A DNA stretch of 48,037 nt from Candidatus Uhrbacteria bacterium (GTDB lineage Bacteria > Patescibacteriota > Patescibacteriia > UBA9934 > GWF2-40-263): assembly GCA_016188495.1 (NCBI GenBank), contig JACPHU010000008.1:1-48037 (forward strand). Direction: 5' to 3'. Below are positions 32,189 to 39,913 of this stretch, in pieces. Numbering within the stretch: position 1 is the stretch's first letter; the number at the start of each line of letters is the position of its first letter. The translations under genes and the position numbers were made by a program. The notes beneath the pieces are model-generated. The model was not told the DNA's origin, ran no database searches, and was given only the letters and a program-made list of their open reading frames with translations.

Positions 32189-34681
32189 ATGAACCAAGAC
32201 CAGGAGATCGTTGATAAATTTTCCACACACCTAAAAAATGTCCTCACACGGGCCCTGTGTTTAGTTGTGGAAACCAATGAAAAAATCATCCAACCCGAAC
32301 ATCTTCTCTGGGCTCTTGGAACACAAAAAGGCTGTATTGGAGCGGAGGTTCTCAAAAAAGCAGGGATCAAAAATACAGATTTCAAAAAACTCATCAACAG
32401 CAAACCAAATAAAGCACCAACGATTGACTCAGAGAACCTTAATCTTCACCTTTCTGAAAATGCCAAACGCATTGTTGAAAAAGCCGTTCTTACAGCTAAT
32501 AGTTACGGACACCGCTATGTCGGAACAGAACACTTGCTTTCAGGAATTATCCAAATTGAAGATAAGGAAACGCAGGCATTTTTTACGTATATAAAAACCA
32601 ATCTCAAAGAACTGAAATCCCAACTTTCTATTGTCTTGAAAAGCACATCAAAATTTCCAGACTTCACACGTTCTGTTTCTGCAGAACCAGGCGCAAATCC
32701 ATTGCAGGCACAAAAAGTTGACGGCTCACCAGAAACAGAAAAAAAGGTTTCCGCTCTTGAATATTTTGCGGTGGAACTCACATCTGAGGATGCCCAAAAA
32801 CGCATTGATCCGGTGATCGGGCGTGAACTGGAAATCGAACGCGTAATGGAAATTTTGTGCCGACGTACAAAAAATAACCCCCTACTCTTGGGCGAACCAG
32901 GTGTAGGAAAAACCGCCATTGTAGAAGGGCTCGCAAAACAAATCACCCAAGGTCTTGTTCCTCCTGTCTTGCAACACAAACGGATCTTTGCCGTTGACAT
33001 GGCCCTTTTAATTGCAGGGACCATGTATCGAGGAGAATTCGAGGGACGATTAAGACAAATTGTCGATGAAACAAAAGCGAATCCTGATATTTTACTCTTT
33101 ATCGATGAAATACATACCATCGTGGGAGCAGGTGCTGCCTCCGGATCCATGGATGCAGCCAACATTTTAAAACCGGCATTAGCTCGCGGAGAAATACGTT
33201 GTATTGGCGCAACCACTCCAGGGGAATTTAAAAAACATATCGAATCCGACCCAGCGCTGGAGCGTCGTTTTCAAACCGTTCTCGTAGAAGAACCAACTCA
33301 AGAAAAAGCGATCGAGATCTTAGAAGGAATCGCTCCTTACTATGAGCAATTCCATCGCGTACGGATCACGCATGAAGCACTCAAAAATGCCGTCATCCTT
33401 TCCAGCCGCTACATGCAAGACAAACAGCTTCCAGACAAAGCGATCGACCTGATCGACGAAGCGGCTGCTTCCACGCGCGTGAAAGATCTGAGTCCAGGAC
33501 CTGCTCAAAAGGAACGAGAGCTCTACCACACACTGGAACAATTGAAAGAAACAAAACGTAAAGCCGTTCTAGAAGAACAGTTTGAAGAAGCCTTGCGTCT
33601 CAAAGCAGAAGAGGAACGTCTCCAAACACATCTGGAACATCTGCGCGCGCAAGAAGACCGCTCTCCTGTTCCGATCATTTCTGAAGAAGAAGTGGCCCGT
33701 GTTGTCTCACGCGCTTCTGGAATTCCCTTAGAAAATCTTCTCTTATCCAACAAAAGCCAGCTCCTTAAACTGGAAGAACAACTGCGTCTGCAAATTCTTG
33801 GACAAGAACCAGTCATTGAGACCGTTGCAGGAGCTTTGCGTCGAGCAAAAACAGGCGTGGCCCACCCTAACCGTCCACTGGCTTCATTTTTATTCCTCGG
33901 TCCTTCCGGCGTTGGAAAAACAGAACTCGCCAAAACAATCGCAAACATTCTCTTTCATTCCAAACAACATTTCATTCGTTTGGATATGTCTGAATATGCG
34001 GAAGGTTTCAGTATTTCTAAAGTCATAGGGGCTCCGGCAGGATACGTGGGCTATAAAGAAGGTTCGAACCTCGCAGATCGCGTGAAACAGCATCCCTACA
34101 GTGTGGTCTTGTTTGATGAAATAGAAAAAGCCCATGGCGACGTCCAAAACCTCTTGCTCCAAATTTTAGAAGAAGGAGAATTGACAGACTCCACAGGACG
34201 AAAGATCAATTTCAAAAACACGATCGTGATCATGACTTCAAACGTCGGGTTGGAACGGTTTGAACGCGGAGATATGGGATTTATGGCGGGCGCACAGCAA
34301 CGAGAACTTTCCTTAACGGAGGATCTGCGTACAGAACTGACAACCCGTTTTCGGCCGGAACTCTTGAACCGTATTGATCATGTGTGCATCTTCCAACCAC
34401 TGAAAGAAGACGTTCTTGAACAGATCATACAAAAACAACTAAATGAATTGGCAACTCGACTTAAGGAACAAGGTCTGACGATCACCATACATCAACATCT
34501 CGCCTCTCACCTTCGATCCCTTATCGAACCTCTCTTTGGGGCACGGACGATTCGCTCACAAATCCAAAAACAAGTCGAACATAAAATTGCAGAACGCCTC
34601 ATCCAATCAGACCGGGTTTCTTCTTTGCGTATAGATGTGGTCGGAAAAAAAATTCGCGTCATAAAAAACGTTTCTCGTTAA
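32189..34681 (+). CDS. clpC: ClpC-type AAA+ unfoldase
   Basis: An 830-aa double-ring Hsp100 ATPase that feeds substrates to ClpP or remodels them. It has an N-terminal Clp repeat domain (residues 1-145), a first AAA+ module with Walker A GEPGVGKT near residue 235 and Walker B LLFIDEIHT, a middle region with a UVR-like coiled segment (EEQFEEALRLKAEEERLQ), and a second AAA+ module with GPSGVGKTELAKT and VVLFDEIEKAH. The short middle domain and UVR-like segment favour ClpC over ClpB. No adaptor or clpP is in the window. It is 29 bases after htpX and 9 bases before the next gene. Confidence 0.92.
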   Translation: MNQDQEIVDKFSTHLKNVLTRALCLVVETNEKIIQPEHLLWALGTQKGCIGAEVLKKAGIKNTDFKKLINSKPNKAPTIDSENLNLHLSENAKRIVEKAVLTANSYGHRYVGTEHLLSGIIQIEDKETQAFFTYIKTNLKELKSQLSIVLKSTSKFPDFTRSVSAEPGANPLQAQKVDGSPETEKKVSALEYFAVELTSEDAQKRIDPVIGRELEIERVMEILCRRTKNNPLLLGEPGVGKTAIVEGLAKQITQGLVPPVLQHKRIFAVDMALLIAGTMYRGEFEGRLRQIVDETKANPDILLFIDEIHTIVGAGAASGSMDAANILKPALARGEIRCIGATTPGEFKKHIESDPALERRFQTVLVEEPTQEKAIEILEGIAPYYEQFHRVRITHEALKNAVILSSRYMQDKQLPDKAIDLIDEAAASTRVKDLSPGPAQKERELYHTLEQLKETKRKAVLEEQFEEALRLKAEEERLQTHLEHLRAQEDRSPVPIISEEEVARVVSRASGIPLENLLLSNKSQLLKLEEQLRLQILGQEPVIETVAGALRRAKTGVAHPNRPLASFLFLGPSGVGKTELAKTIANILFHSKQHFIRLDMSEYAEGFSISKVIGAPAGYVGYKEGSNLADRVKQHPYSVVLFDEIEKAHGDVQNLLLQILEEGELTDSTGRKINFKNTIVIMTSNVGLERFERGDMGFMAGAQQRELSLTEDLRTELTTRFRPELLNRIDHVCIFQPLKEDVLEQIIQKQLNELATRLKEQGLTITIHQHLASHLRSLIEPLFGARTIRSQIQKQVEHKIAERLIQSDRVSSLRIDVVGKKIRVIKNVSR

Positions 34682-34690
34682 ATGTGATCT

Positions 34691-35533
34691 ATGAATTCTT
34701 ATCAGGAAAACATAGGAGGAGAGAGAAAACGGACATTGCAAATCCTGGATGAAGAACGCCGTCGGCGCGAGCAATTCCAACAAACAAGAAATCTTGCTCA
34801 TGTTCAGCGTACGGGCCTTGGCGGATCTGCCTTATCAAAAAAACCCCCTGTCATGATGCGTTCGGGTTTAGCCGGTGCACCTTTACCATTGGCAGCCTTA
34901 TCTGCAAATCGAACCCAAAATCTTTCTCAGAGAGAAAACGATAATGTACAAGATCTGAGCCAAAGGCAATCAGCGCAGGAGTATTCTTTAAGACAATCCC
35001 GTGCAGCATCGATACAACAAGCTAGACAAAACGCTTCTCAAACACAACAAGAGGAAGAAACAACAAAAAAAACAGAGGAAGAACGTGAAGAACAAAAAAA
35101 GAAACAACAGGCTGACATGTTGAATGGATCCCTCATGGTCTTTGGCAGTCTGACAACCGGCCTTGACGCAGCCTCCACAGGCACCTCTTTCCTGTTTACC
35201 CTGATCCTTCGTATTCCCATTTTGTTGTGGAAAAATATCCAGATGATCTATGGGACGCATTTTGCCAAAGGAAAAAGCCGATTTATTCCGCCTATCTCAT
35301 GGGGACCCATCCCCATGCCGGCAGACAAAGACGCCATTCTGCTCCAGATCAAAATTGTCATGGCAGACTTAGCACTAGGTATCGCGCTTGTCGTGGTAAT
35401 GTTCGGAGGATTTTGCGTTGTTCATGATTTTACAAAATTTATGACCTCTCCCCTTCAAGCAGGAGCTAATCTTGCACAAGGAGGAAGCGAGATGTGCACA
35501 GGTGGTATAATAACGAGCATATTCGGTCTTTAG
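34691..35533 (+). CDS. Membrane protein with coiled-coil N-terminus, envelope cluster
   Basis: A 280-aa protein. The first 140 residues are polar, Gln/Arg/Glu-rich and coiled-coil-like (ERKRTLQILDEERRRREQFQQTRN, EEETTKKTEEEREEQKKKQQ). Two or three membrane segments follow (about 150-185 and 225-255). No family is recognised. Its position at the head of a five-gene plus-strand cluster with a beta-propeller, a DsbA-like protein and two pilin-like/murein-hydrolase fusions suggests a membrane component of the same envelope system. A 20-bp AT-rich palindrome begins at its stop codon (35533-35552). Confidence 0.7.
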   Translation: MNSYQENIGGERKRTLQILDEERRRREQFQQTRNLAHVQRTGLGGSALSKKPPVMMRSGLAGAPLPLAALSANRTQNLSQRENDNVQDLSQRQSAQEYSLRQSRAASIQQARQNASQTQQEEETTKKTEEEREEQKKKQQADMLNGSLMVFGSLTTGLDAASTGTSFLFTLILRIPILLWKNIQMIYGTHFAKGKSRFIPPISWGPIPMPADKDAILLQIKIVMADLALGIALVVVMFGGFCVVHDFTKFMTSPLQAGANLAQGGSEMCTGGIITSIFGL

Positions 35534-35552
35534 AGATTTTTTTAAAAATCTC
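35533..35552. other. AT-rich 9-bp palindrome after the 280-aa gene
   Basis: GAGATTTTT and AAAAATCTC are perfectly complementary around TT. It could act as a weak terminator or processing site; no G/C-rich stem is present. Confidence 0.35.
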
Positions 35553-35602
35553 ATGAAAAGATTTTTTCAAACTTGCCATCTTTCGTTTATCTTTCTCACT
35601 CT

Positions 35603-36829
35603 ATGACAGAGCGTACAAAAAAACTCTTGCTTGTCGGCGGATTTATTCTCTCTGTTTTTGCCATCGCCTTCGTGCTGTATCTTCTTTTTTTTAAACCGGC
35701 TCCTCCTCCTGCGACCGTAGAACCGACGGGCGCTGAAATTTTTACAGGAGAACTCCCTACGTCTTTAGAAGGCCAGATCGTACGTCCGACCACGGAAACA
35801 GGAGAAACAACGACAGGATTGCAAGAAGCGGACACGATCGCTCGAGGAGGATTAACGCAAACCACCGAGCTCACGACGTCTGCCGTCTACGATACGGTTC
35901 TCAGCGGTGATGGAGATAAAATAAACTATTACAATACGGCAGACGGACGTTTTTATACGATCGATGAGGATGGAAACGTGGTAGCCCTTTCACAAACACA
36001 ATTTCCAAATGCAGAAACCGTTGAGTGGAATAAAACTTCAGAAAAAGCGCTCATCGAATTTCCGGACGGATCTAATATTGTCTATGATTTTGGATCGGAA
36101 AAACAAGTGACCCTCCCAAACCACTGGGAAGACTTTGACTTTTCCCCAACAACCGATGAAGTCATTGCAAAAAGCATTGCATTGGATCCCAATAACCGAT
36201 GGTTGGTTGTGGCAAGCGACGATGGATCCAGCACACAAAGCATCCAAGCCTTGGGAGAAAATGCAGATAAAGTTTCCGTAAACTGGTCTCCTAATGATCA
36301 GGTGGTGGCTTTTGCTCAAACCGCCAACGCGATCCAGGGCGGCGTGGATCGAAATGTTATTTATCCTGTTGGAAAAAACCAAGAAAATTTCAAAGGACTT
36401 GTAGTCGAAGGGTTAAACTTTGATTCCCTGTGGTCACCCTCTGGAAAACAGCTCCTCTATTCCGTGACCGGCGATTACAGCTCAAATAAACCTCTTCTCT
36501 GGATTGTCGATGCAACCGCTTCTACCATGGGCGATAATCGACGATCGTTAGGCCTTAACACATGGGTTGATAAATGCGATTGGAGCGCAAGCTCAACCGT
36601 CTACTGTGCGGTACCTCTTGAACTTCCTCCCAACGCAGGTCTTCAACGCTCTCTCTATCAAAATCAACCTGATGCAATCTATAAAATTGACCTCACAACG
36701 GGCAGGTCTACACTGGTTGCCATTCCTGCTGAATCAACATCGGTGAACGACATCCAGGTCTCAGAAGATGAATCGCTTTTGTATTTTTCAAATGAGAACG
36801 GGCAACTGGAACTCATGCACCTAAAGTAG
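35603..36829 (+). CDS. Membrane-anchored beta-propeller protein
   Basis: A 408-aa protein with one N-terminal membrane helix (about 5-27, KKLLLVGGFILSVFAIAFVLYLLFF), a Pro/Thr-rich linker to about residue 85 and then repeated WD/TolB-like blades: YNTADGRFYTIDEDGNVVAL, VEWNKTSEKALIEFPDG, VNWSPNDQVVAFAQ, SLWSPSGKQLLYSVTGD, SEDESLLYFSNENGQLELM. It would sit outside the membrane and bind a partner. ATG 35603 is used; an in-frame upstream start at 35573 has no support. It is part of the envelope cluster. Confidence 0.75.
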   Translation: MTERTKKLLLVGGFILSVFAIAFVLYLLFFKPAPPPATVEPTGAEIFTGELPTSLEGQIVRPTTETGETTTGLQEADTIARGGLTQTTELTTSAVYDTVLSGDGDKINYYNTADGRFYTIDEDGNVVALSQTQFPNAETVEWNKTSEKALIEFPDGSNIVYDFGSEKQVTLPNHWEDFDFSPTTDEVIAKSIALDPNNRWLVVASDDGSSTQSIQALGENADKVSVNWSPNDQVVAFAQTANAIQGGVDRNVIYPVGKNQENFKGLVVEGLNFDSLWSPSGKQLLYSVTGDYSSNKPLLWIVDATASTMGDNRRSLGLNTWVDKCDWSASSTVYCAVPLELPPNAGLQRSLYQNQPDAIYKIDLTTGRSTLVAIPAESTSVNDIQVSEDESLLYFSNENGQLELMHLK

Positions 36830-36862
36830 AGATCATTTCAATCGTTTAACCCATTCTTTACT

Positions 36863-37519
36863 ATGCAACATCGTTGGCTTACCTTTCTATGCTTTGCCGT
36901 TTTGGGTGTTGTGGTGTTTATTTTCTTTTGGTATCGAAACCAACCGATCGAAATAGCGACAACACAACAAGAAAAGGTTGAGATAGGCTCTCTCACACAA
37001 CCAACAATGACATTCGTGAACCCTACCAAAGGAGCAAAGGAACCAAAACTGACCATCGTCGAATTTGGTGATTTTGAATGTATCCCCTGCAAAGCCCTTG
37101 CTGATTCATTGCAAGTAGTGGTCAAAACCTACCCCAACGACGTAAAGGTCGTTTGGAAAGATCTCCCTAATGAATCCATCCATCCCCTTTCCACTCCAGC
37201 GGCGATCGCTGCCCATTGCGCAGATCGACAAGGAGCTTTTTGGCAATATCATGACGAACTTTTCTCACAACAATCCTATTTGACAGAGGCGCAATTTCCA
37301 CAAATAGCCCAAAGCTTGGGTCTTCAGATGGATAAATTCACTTCTTGTTACGAAGCGCGCGAAACTCTTCCGATTATCAAAAAAGATTACGAGGAAGGTC
37401 TCGCTCTAGGACTGACCGCAACTCCTGCAATCTATGTCGGTGACGAAGAAGTGCTTATTGGAGCGATGACCACTCAAGATTTGCTTGATCTGGTCGCCTC
37501 AAAACTTTCTTCGCCTTAA
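36863..37519 (+). CDS. DsbA-like thiol-disulfide oxidoreductase
   Basis: A 218-aa thioredoxin-fold protein anchored by an N-terminal helix (about 5-24). The redox motif is C73-I-P-C76 in VEFGDFECIPCKAL and the cis-Pro loop is TATPAIYVGDE near residue 195. Helical insertion and length match the DsbA/thioredoxin_4 group. It probably forms disulfide bonds outside the membrane. The next two genes encode secreted proteins with about a dozen Cys each, making them its likely substrates. It ends three bases before the M23-like gene. Confidence 0.88.
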   Translation: MQHRWLTFLCFAVLGVVVFIFFWYRNQPIEIATTQQEKVEIGSLTQPTMTFVNPTKGAKEPKLTIVEFGDFECIPCKALADSLQVVVKTYPNDVKVVWKDLPNESIHPLSTPAAIAAHCADRQGAFWQYHDELFSQQSYLTEAQFPQIAQSLGLQMDKFTSCYEARETLPIIKKDYEEGLALGLTATPAIYVGDEEVLIGAMTTQDLLDLVASKLSSP

Positions 37520-37522
37520 TCT

Positions 37523-38629
37523 ATGAACCGTTCTCTTGCCGCACTACTTATCTGCTGTTTTTGTGCGCTCAACTTTTTTTTCTCTTCTTCTGTTGTGTTA
37601 GCACAAAACACGAACGGAATCCCTGTTGAAAACGCGCTGGTCCCAAATTTAAGCGTAGATATTCCAGGCCTTACCTTTTCTGAAGTGTTAAAAAACAATG
37701 GCGTTTTGCAAGTCGATTTTCTTGGAGATTATATCAGCGGGCTCTATCGTTATCTTCTTGGAATCGGAACAACTATCGCTATTATTTTTATCATGGTGGC
37801 AGGATTGCGCTATACCCTTGCTGCTGGAGGAGGAGATGTGAAAGAAGCCCAATCCATGATTCGAAATGCGGTGGTGGGTCTCGTCCTTTTACTCTCCGTA
37901 TACGCAATCCTCTTTATCATCAACCCGGAATTAACCAAATTAAACAGTTTAAACCTGCTGGATATCGAATCCATTGGGTTGGATGCAGGAACCTCTGGAG
38001 AAGAAGGGGTGGTCACATCTTCCGGAAGAGCCTCCTGTGATAAAATAGTGGAAACAGCGAAGTCGGAAGGAACCTGTGACATATCACAATCCGTCATTTC
38101 CCCTACAGGAAATAAGCCAAATTGTGCCAAACACCATTGGTTTGACAAAGGAATCAATGGAGATTACAAAAAAATCACCAATCTCGATTATGCCGCTTCC
38201 TGGGGAACTTCCATCAAAGCCCCTTTTGACGGAACCGTGACCTATAAAAAAAGCACAACCACTTCAAATCGCTGTGGAAATACGATCACCCTCACCGGAA
38301 CAGGAAAAGCCACTGGCGCAAAGATCTCCATCTGCCACGCAAAAGATTTCTTAAACGATTCAGGAGCGTATCTCAATGGCCAGACCATCACGCAAGGAGA
38401 CGTGATCGGACATCTGGGTGGAAATTGCTGCACAGGGGAAAAACCTCCCGATACATGGGATGCCGCAAAAAATGGATGGTGCAAGGTTTCCGGCACCACG
38501 TGTACGGATCCCACAAAGAGCGAGTCCTGCAGTTGCCAACCGATCGAACAAGCAGGAAATACCTCGGGCCCTCACGTGCATATCACGTGGTGGACCGGAG
38601 GCGATCTACTCGCGTGTATCGATTATTAG
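37523..38629 (+). CDS. Pilin-like membrane module fused to an M23-like domain
   Basis: A 368-aa protein. A signal peptide (1-27) is followed by a module with two membrane helices (about 73-99 and 117-134; DYISGLYRYLLGIGTTIAIIFIMVAGLRY, AVVGLVLLLSVYAILFIINPEL), resembling VirB2/TrbC-type T4SS pilin proteins, then a Cys-rich part and an M23/LytM-like domain (about 205-368). D222 in NLDYAASWGTSIKAPFDGTV and H351-V-H353 in GPHVHITWW match zinc-site residues, but the first His of HxxxD is Ile218, so catalysis is doubtful. The membrane module is paralogous to that of the next gene. It probably acts on or binds peptidoglycan at the cell surface. Confidence 0.8.
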   Translation: MNRSLAALLICCFCALNFFFSSSVVLAQNTNGIPVENALVPNLSVDIPGLTFSEVLKNNGVLQVDFLGDYISGLYRYLLGIGTTIAIIFIMVAGLRYTLAAGGGDVKEAQSMIRNAVVGLVLLLSVYAILFIINPELTKLNSLNLLDIESIGLDAGTSGEEGVVTSSGRASCDKIVETAKSEGTCDISQSVISPTGNKPNCAKHHWFDKGINGDYKKITNLDYAASWGTSIKAPFDGTVTYKKSTTTSNRCGNTITLTGTGKATGAKISICHAKDFLNDSGAYLNGQTITQGDVIGHLGGNCCTGEKPPDTWDAAKNGWCKVSGTTCTDPTKSESCSCQPIEQAGNTSGPHVHITWWTGGDLLACIDY

Positions 38630-38639
38630 TTCACAGAAC

Positions 38640-39779
38640 ATGAAATATCACAGACGAATTATCGCCGTTATTCTTTTTTCGGTTATCACCGTTGGTTTAT
38701 TATTTGCTAAACCGATCGTTGCTCAGACATCCACGAGCGCCCCGAAACTCCTTACTCCTACACTCCAAGTAGATATCCCAGGTGTGAAATTCAGCGAGGG
38801 AAAAATCGAGGGAAAAATACTCAAAGTAAACTATCTCGGAGATTACATCGCGGGTATTTATAAGTATCTGATTGGTATTTCCACCACCATTGCGATTGTG
38901 ATGCTCATGATCGGAGGACTGCAATGGTCTTTAGGGGCTTCTTCTCAAGAAAATATTTCCAAAGCAAAAAAACGAATAAACAATGCGGTGATTGGTCTGG
39001 TTTTGCTCTTAAGCGTATACACGATCCTTTTTATCGTTAATCCAAATCTCACCTTTTTAAAAACCCCTGAAATCCAAGTCATCCAATACGCGAATCTTGA
39101 ATCCGTTATCACGACAGCGATCGAGGAATGCAAGGATGTAAAAGGAATCGTACAAAAATGTTCTGCAACCACTCTTAAAAATCCTTCGGGATGGAGTGCG
39201 GATCTGACAAATATCGTCAACTCTGTTGCCACAACGCAAGGCGTTGATGCTATTTTACTGGCCACGCATATTCAAAAAGAAACATCAGGAAATATCAATT
39301 ATTCTCGCAATATCGGACCTTGCGGAGAAATCGGCATTTCCCAATTCATGCCAACCACGTTTGAATCCATTGTTGGACAGCAATGCTGTACCAGTATGGC
39401 AGCCAAAAATGCAAGCAACAGGGAAAGCTATGGAAAACTGTGCGATAACGGAGCTGTCGATGCCTGGCCGCCAAAAACTTCGGATATTCCACATTGCAAC
39501 ACCAGTATTTGCGGAAACTGCCAAGTCGCCATGACATCCTGTATTGATTATTTCGATACATCAAAACCAAACGGCGTTCAAAATAGCGTCACAGCAACCG
39601 CAAAACTGATCAAATACAATCTTTCCAACGGAAGAATCGCGGGAGATGTTGCTTTGGCTATGTGCGCCTATAACGGATCCGGCAAACAGGCAGCCGCGTA
39701 CGCCCAAGAAGCGGCAAAAATCTACGAAGACTTTTGTAAAAATTCCGGTGGAACCTTAGGGGGAAGCATCTCTCCATAA
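38640..39779 (+). CDS. Pilin-like membrane module fused to a lytic transglycosylase
   Basis: A 379-aa protein with a signal peptide (about 1-28) and two membrane helices (about 70-97 and 117-134) in a module clearly paralogous to the previous gene (VDIPG.KFSE, LGDYIAGIYKYLIGISTTIAI, NNAVIGLVLLLSVYTILFIVNP). Residues about 185-370 form an SLT-type lytic transglycosylase: catalytic E214 (HIQKETSGN), GISQFMPTTF and MCAYNGSG. It would cleave the glycan strand of peptidoglycan. About twelve Cys suggest disulfides made by the upstream DsbA-like protein. ATG 38640 gives a normal signal peptide; the frame is open further upstream only as overlap with the previous gene. Confidence 0.85.
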   Translation: MKYHRRIIAVILFSVITVGLLFAKPIVAQTSTSAPKLLTPTLQVDIPGVKFSEGKIEGKILKVNYLGDYIAGIYKYLIGISTTIAIVMLMIGGLQWSLGASSQENISKAKKRINNAVIGLVLLLSVYTILFIVNPNLTFLKTPEIQVIQYANLESVITTAIEECKDVKGIVQKCSATTLKNPSGWSADLTNIVNSVATTQGVDAILLATHIQKETSGNINYSRNIGPCGEIGISQFMPTTFESIVGQQCCTSMAAKNASNRESYGKLCDNGAVDAWPPKTSDIPHCNTSICGNCQVAMTSCIDYFDTSKPNGVQNSVTATAKLIKYNLSNGRIAGDVALAMCAYNGSGKQAAAYAQEAAKIYEDFCKNSGGTLGGSISP

Positions 39780-39785
39780 ATATGG

Positions 39786-39913
39786 AGATCTCTGAAAAAT
39801 TTGATGAGATTGCCTTGAACGGGCTGTTGAACCCCGAGAACCCTACTCATTGTAGGGAGAACGGGGTCAACGGGCGCCCGTGAAAGGCAAGATCGCAAAT
39901 TTTTCAGAGATCT
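39786..39913 (+). repeat. Long hairpin element, family A copy 2
   Basis: A 128-bp near-palindrome with perfect 17-bp outer arms (39786-39802 and 39897-39913), the internal loop ATGAGA/GATCG, then GCCTT/AAGGC, a GA/GA internal loop, ACGGGC/GCCCGT, GTTGA/TCAAC, CCCCG/CGGGG, an AGAA/AGAA internal loop and CCCTAC/GTAGGG. TATG flanks it (39781-39784, 39913-39916). It lies between the stop of the transglycosylase gene and the radA start codon, which follows the right arm directly. Confidence 0.85.

Noticed and set aside
38418-38639. Extended transglycosylase frame starting inside the M23-like gene
   Set aside because: The extension is only overlap in another frame; ATG 38640 starts a proper signal peptide.
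39803-39896. GATGAGA in the hairpin elements resembles the CUGAUGAG core of hammerhead ribozymes
   Set aside because: The matching GAAAC segment and cleavage-site GUH are absent; the opposite strand of the loop is GATCG in all copies.
39803-39896. Internal loop ATGAGA/GATCG as a kink-turn
   Set aside because: The tandem sheared G-A pairs and three-base bulge of a kink-turn cannot be placed in register with the flanking stems.
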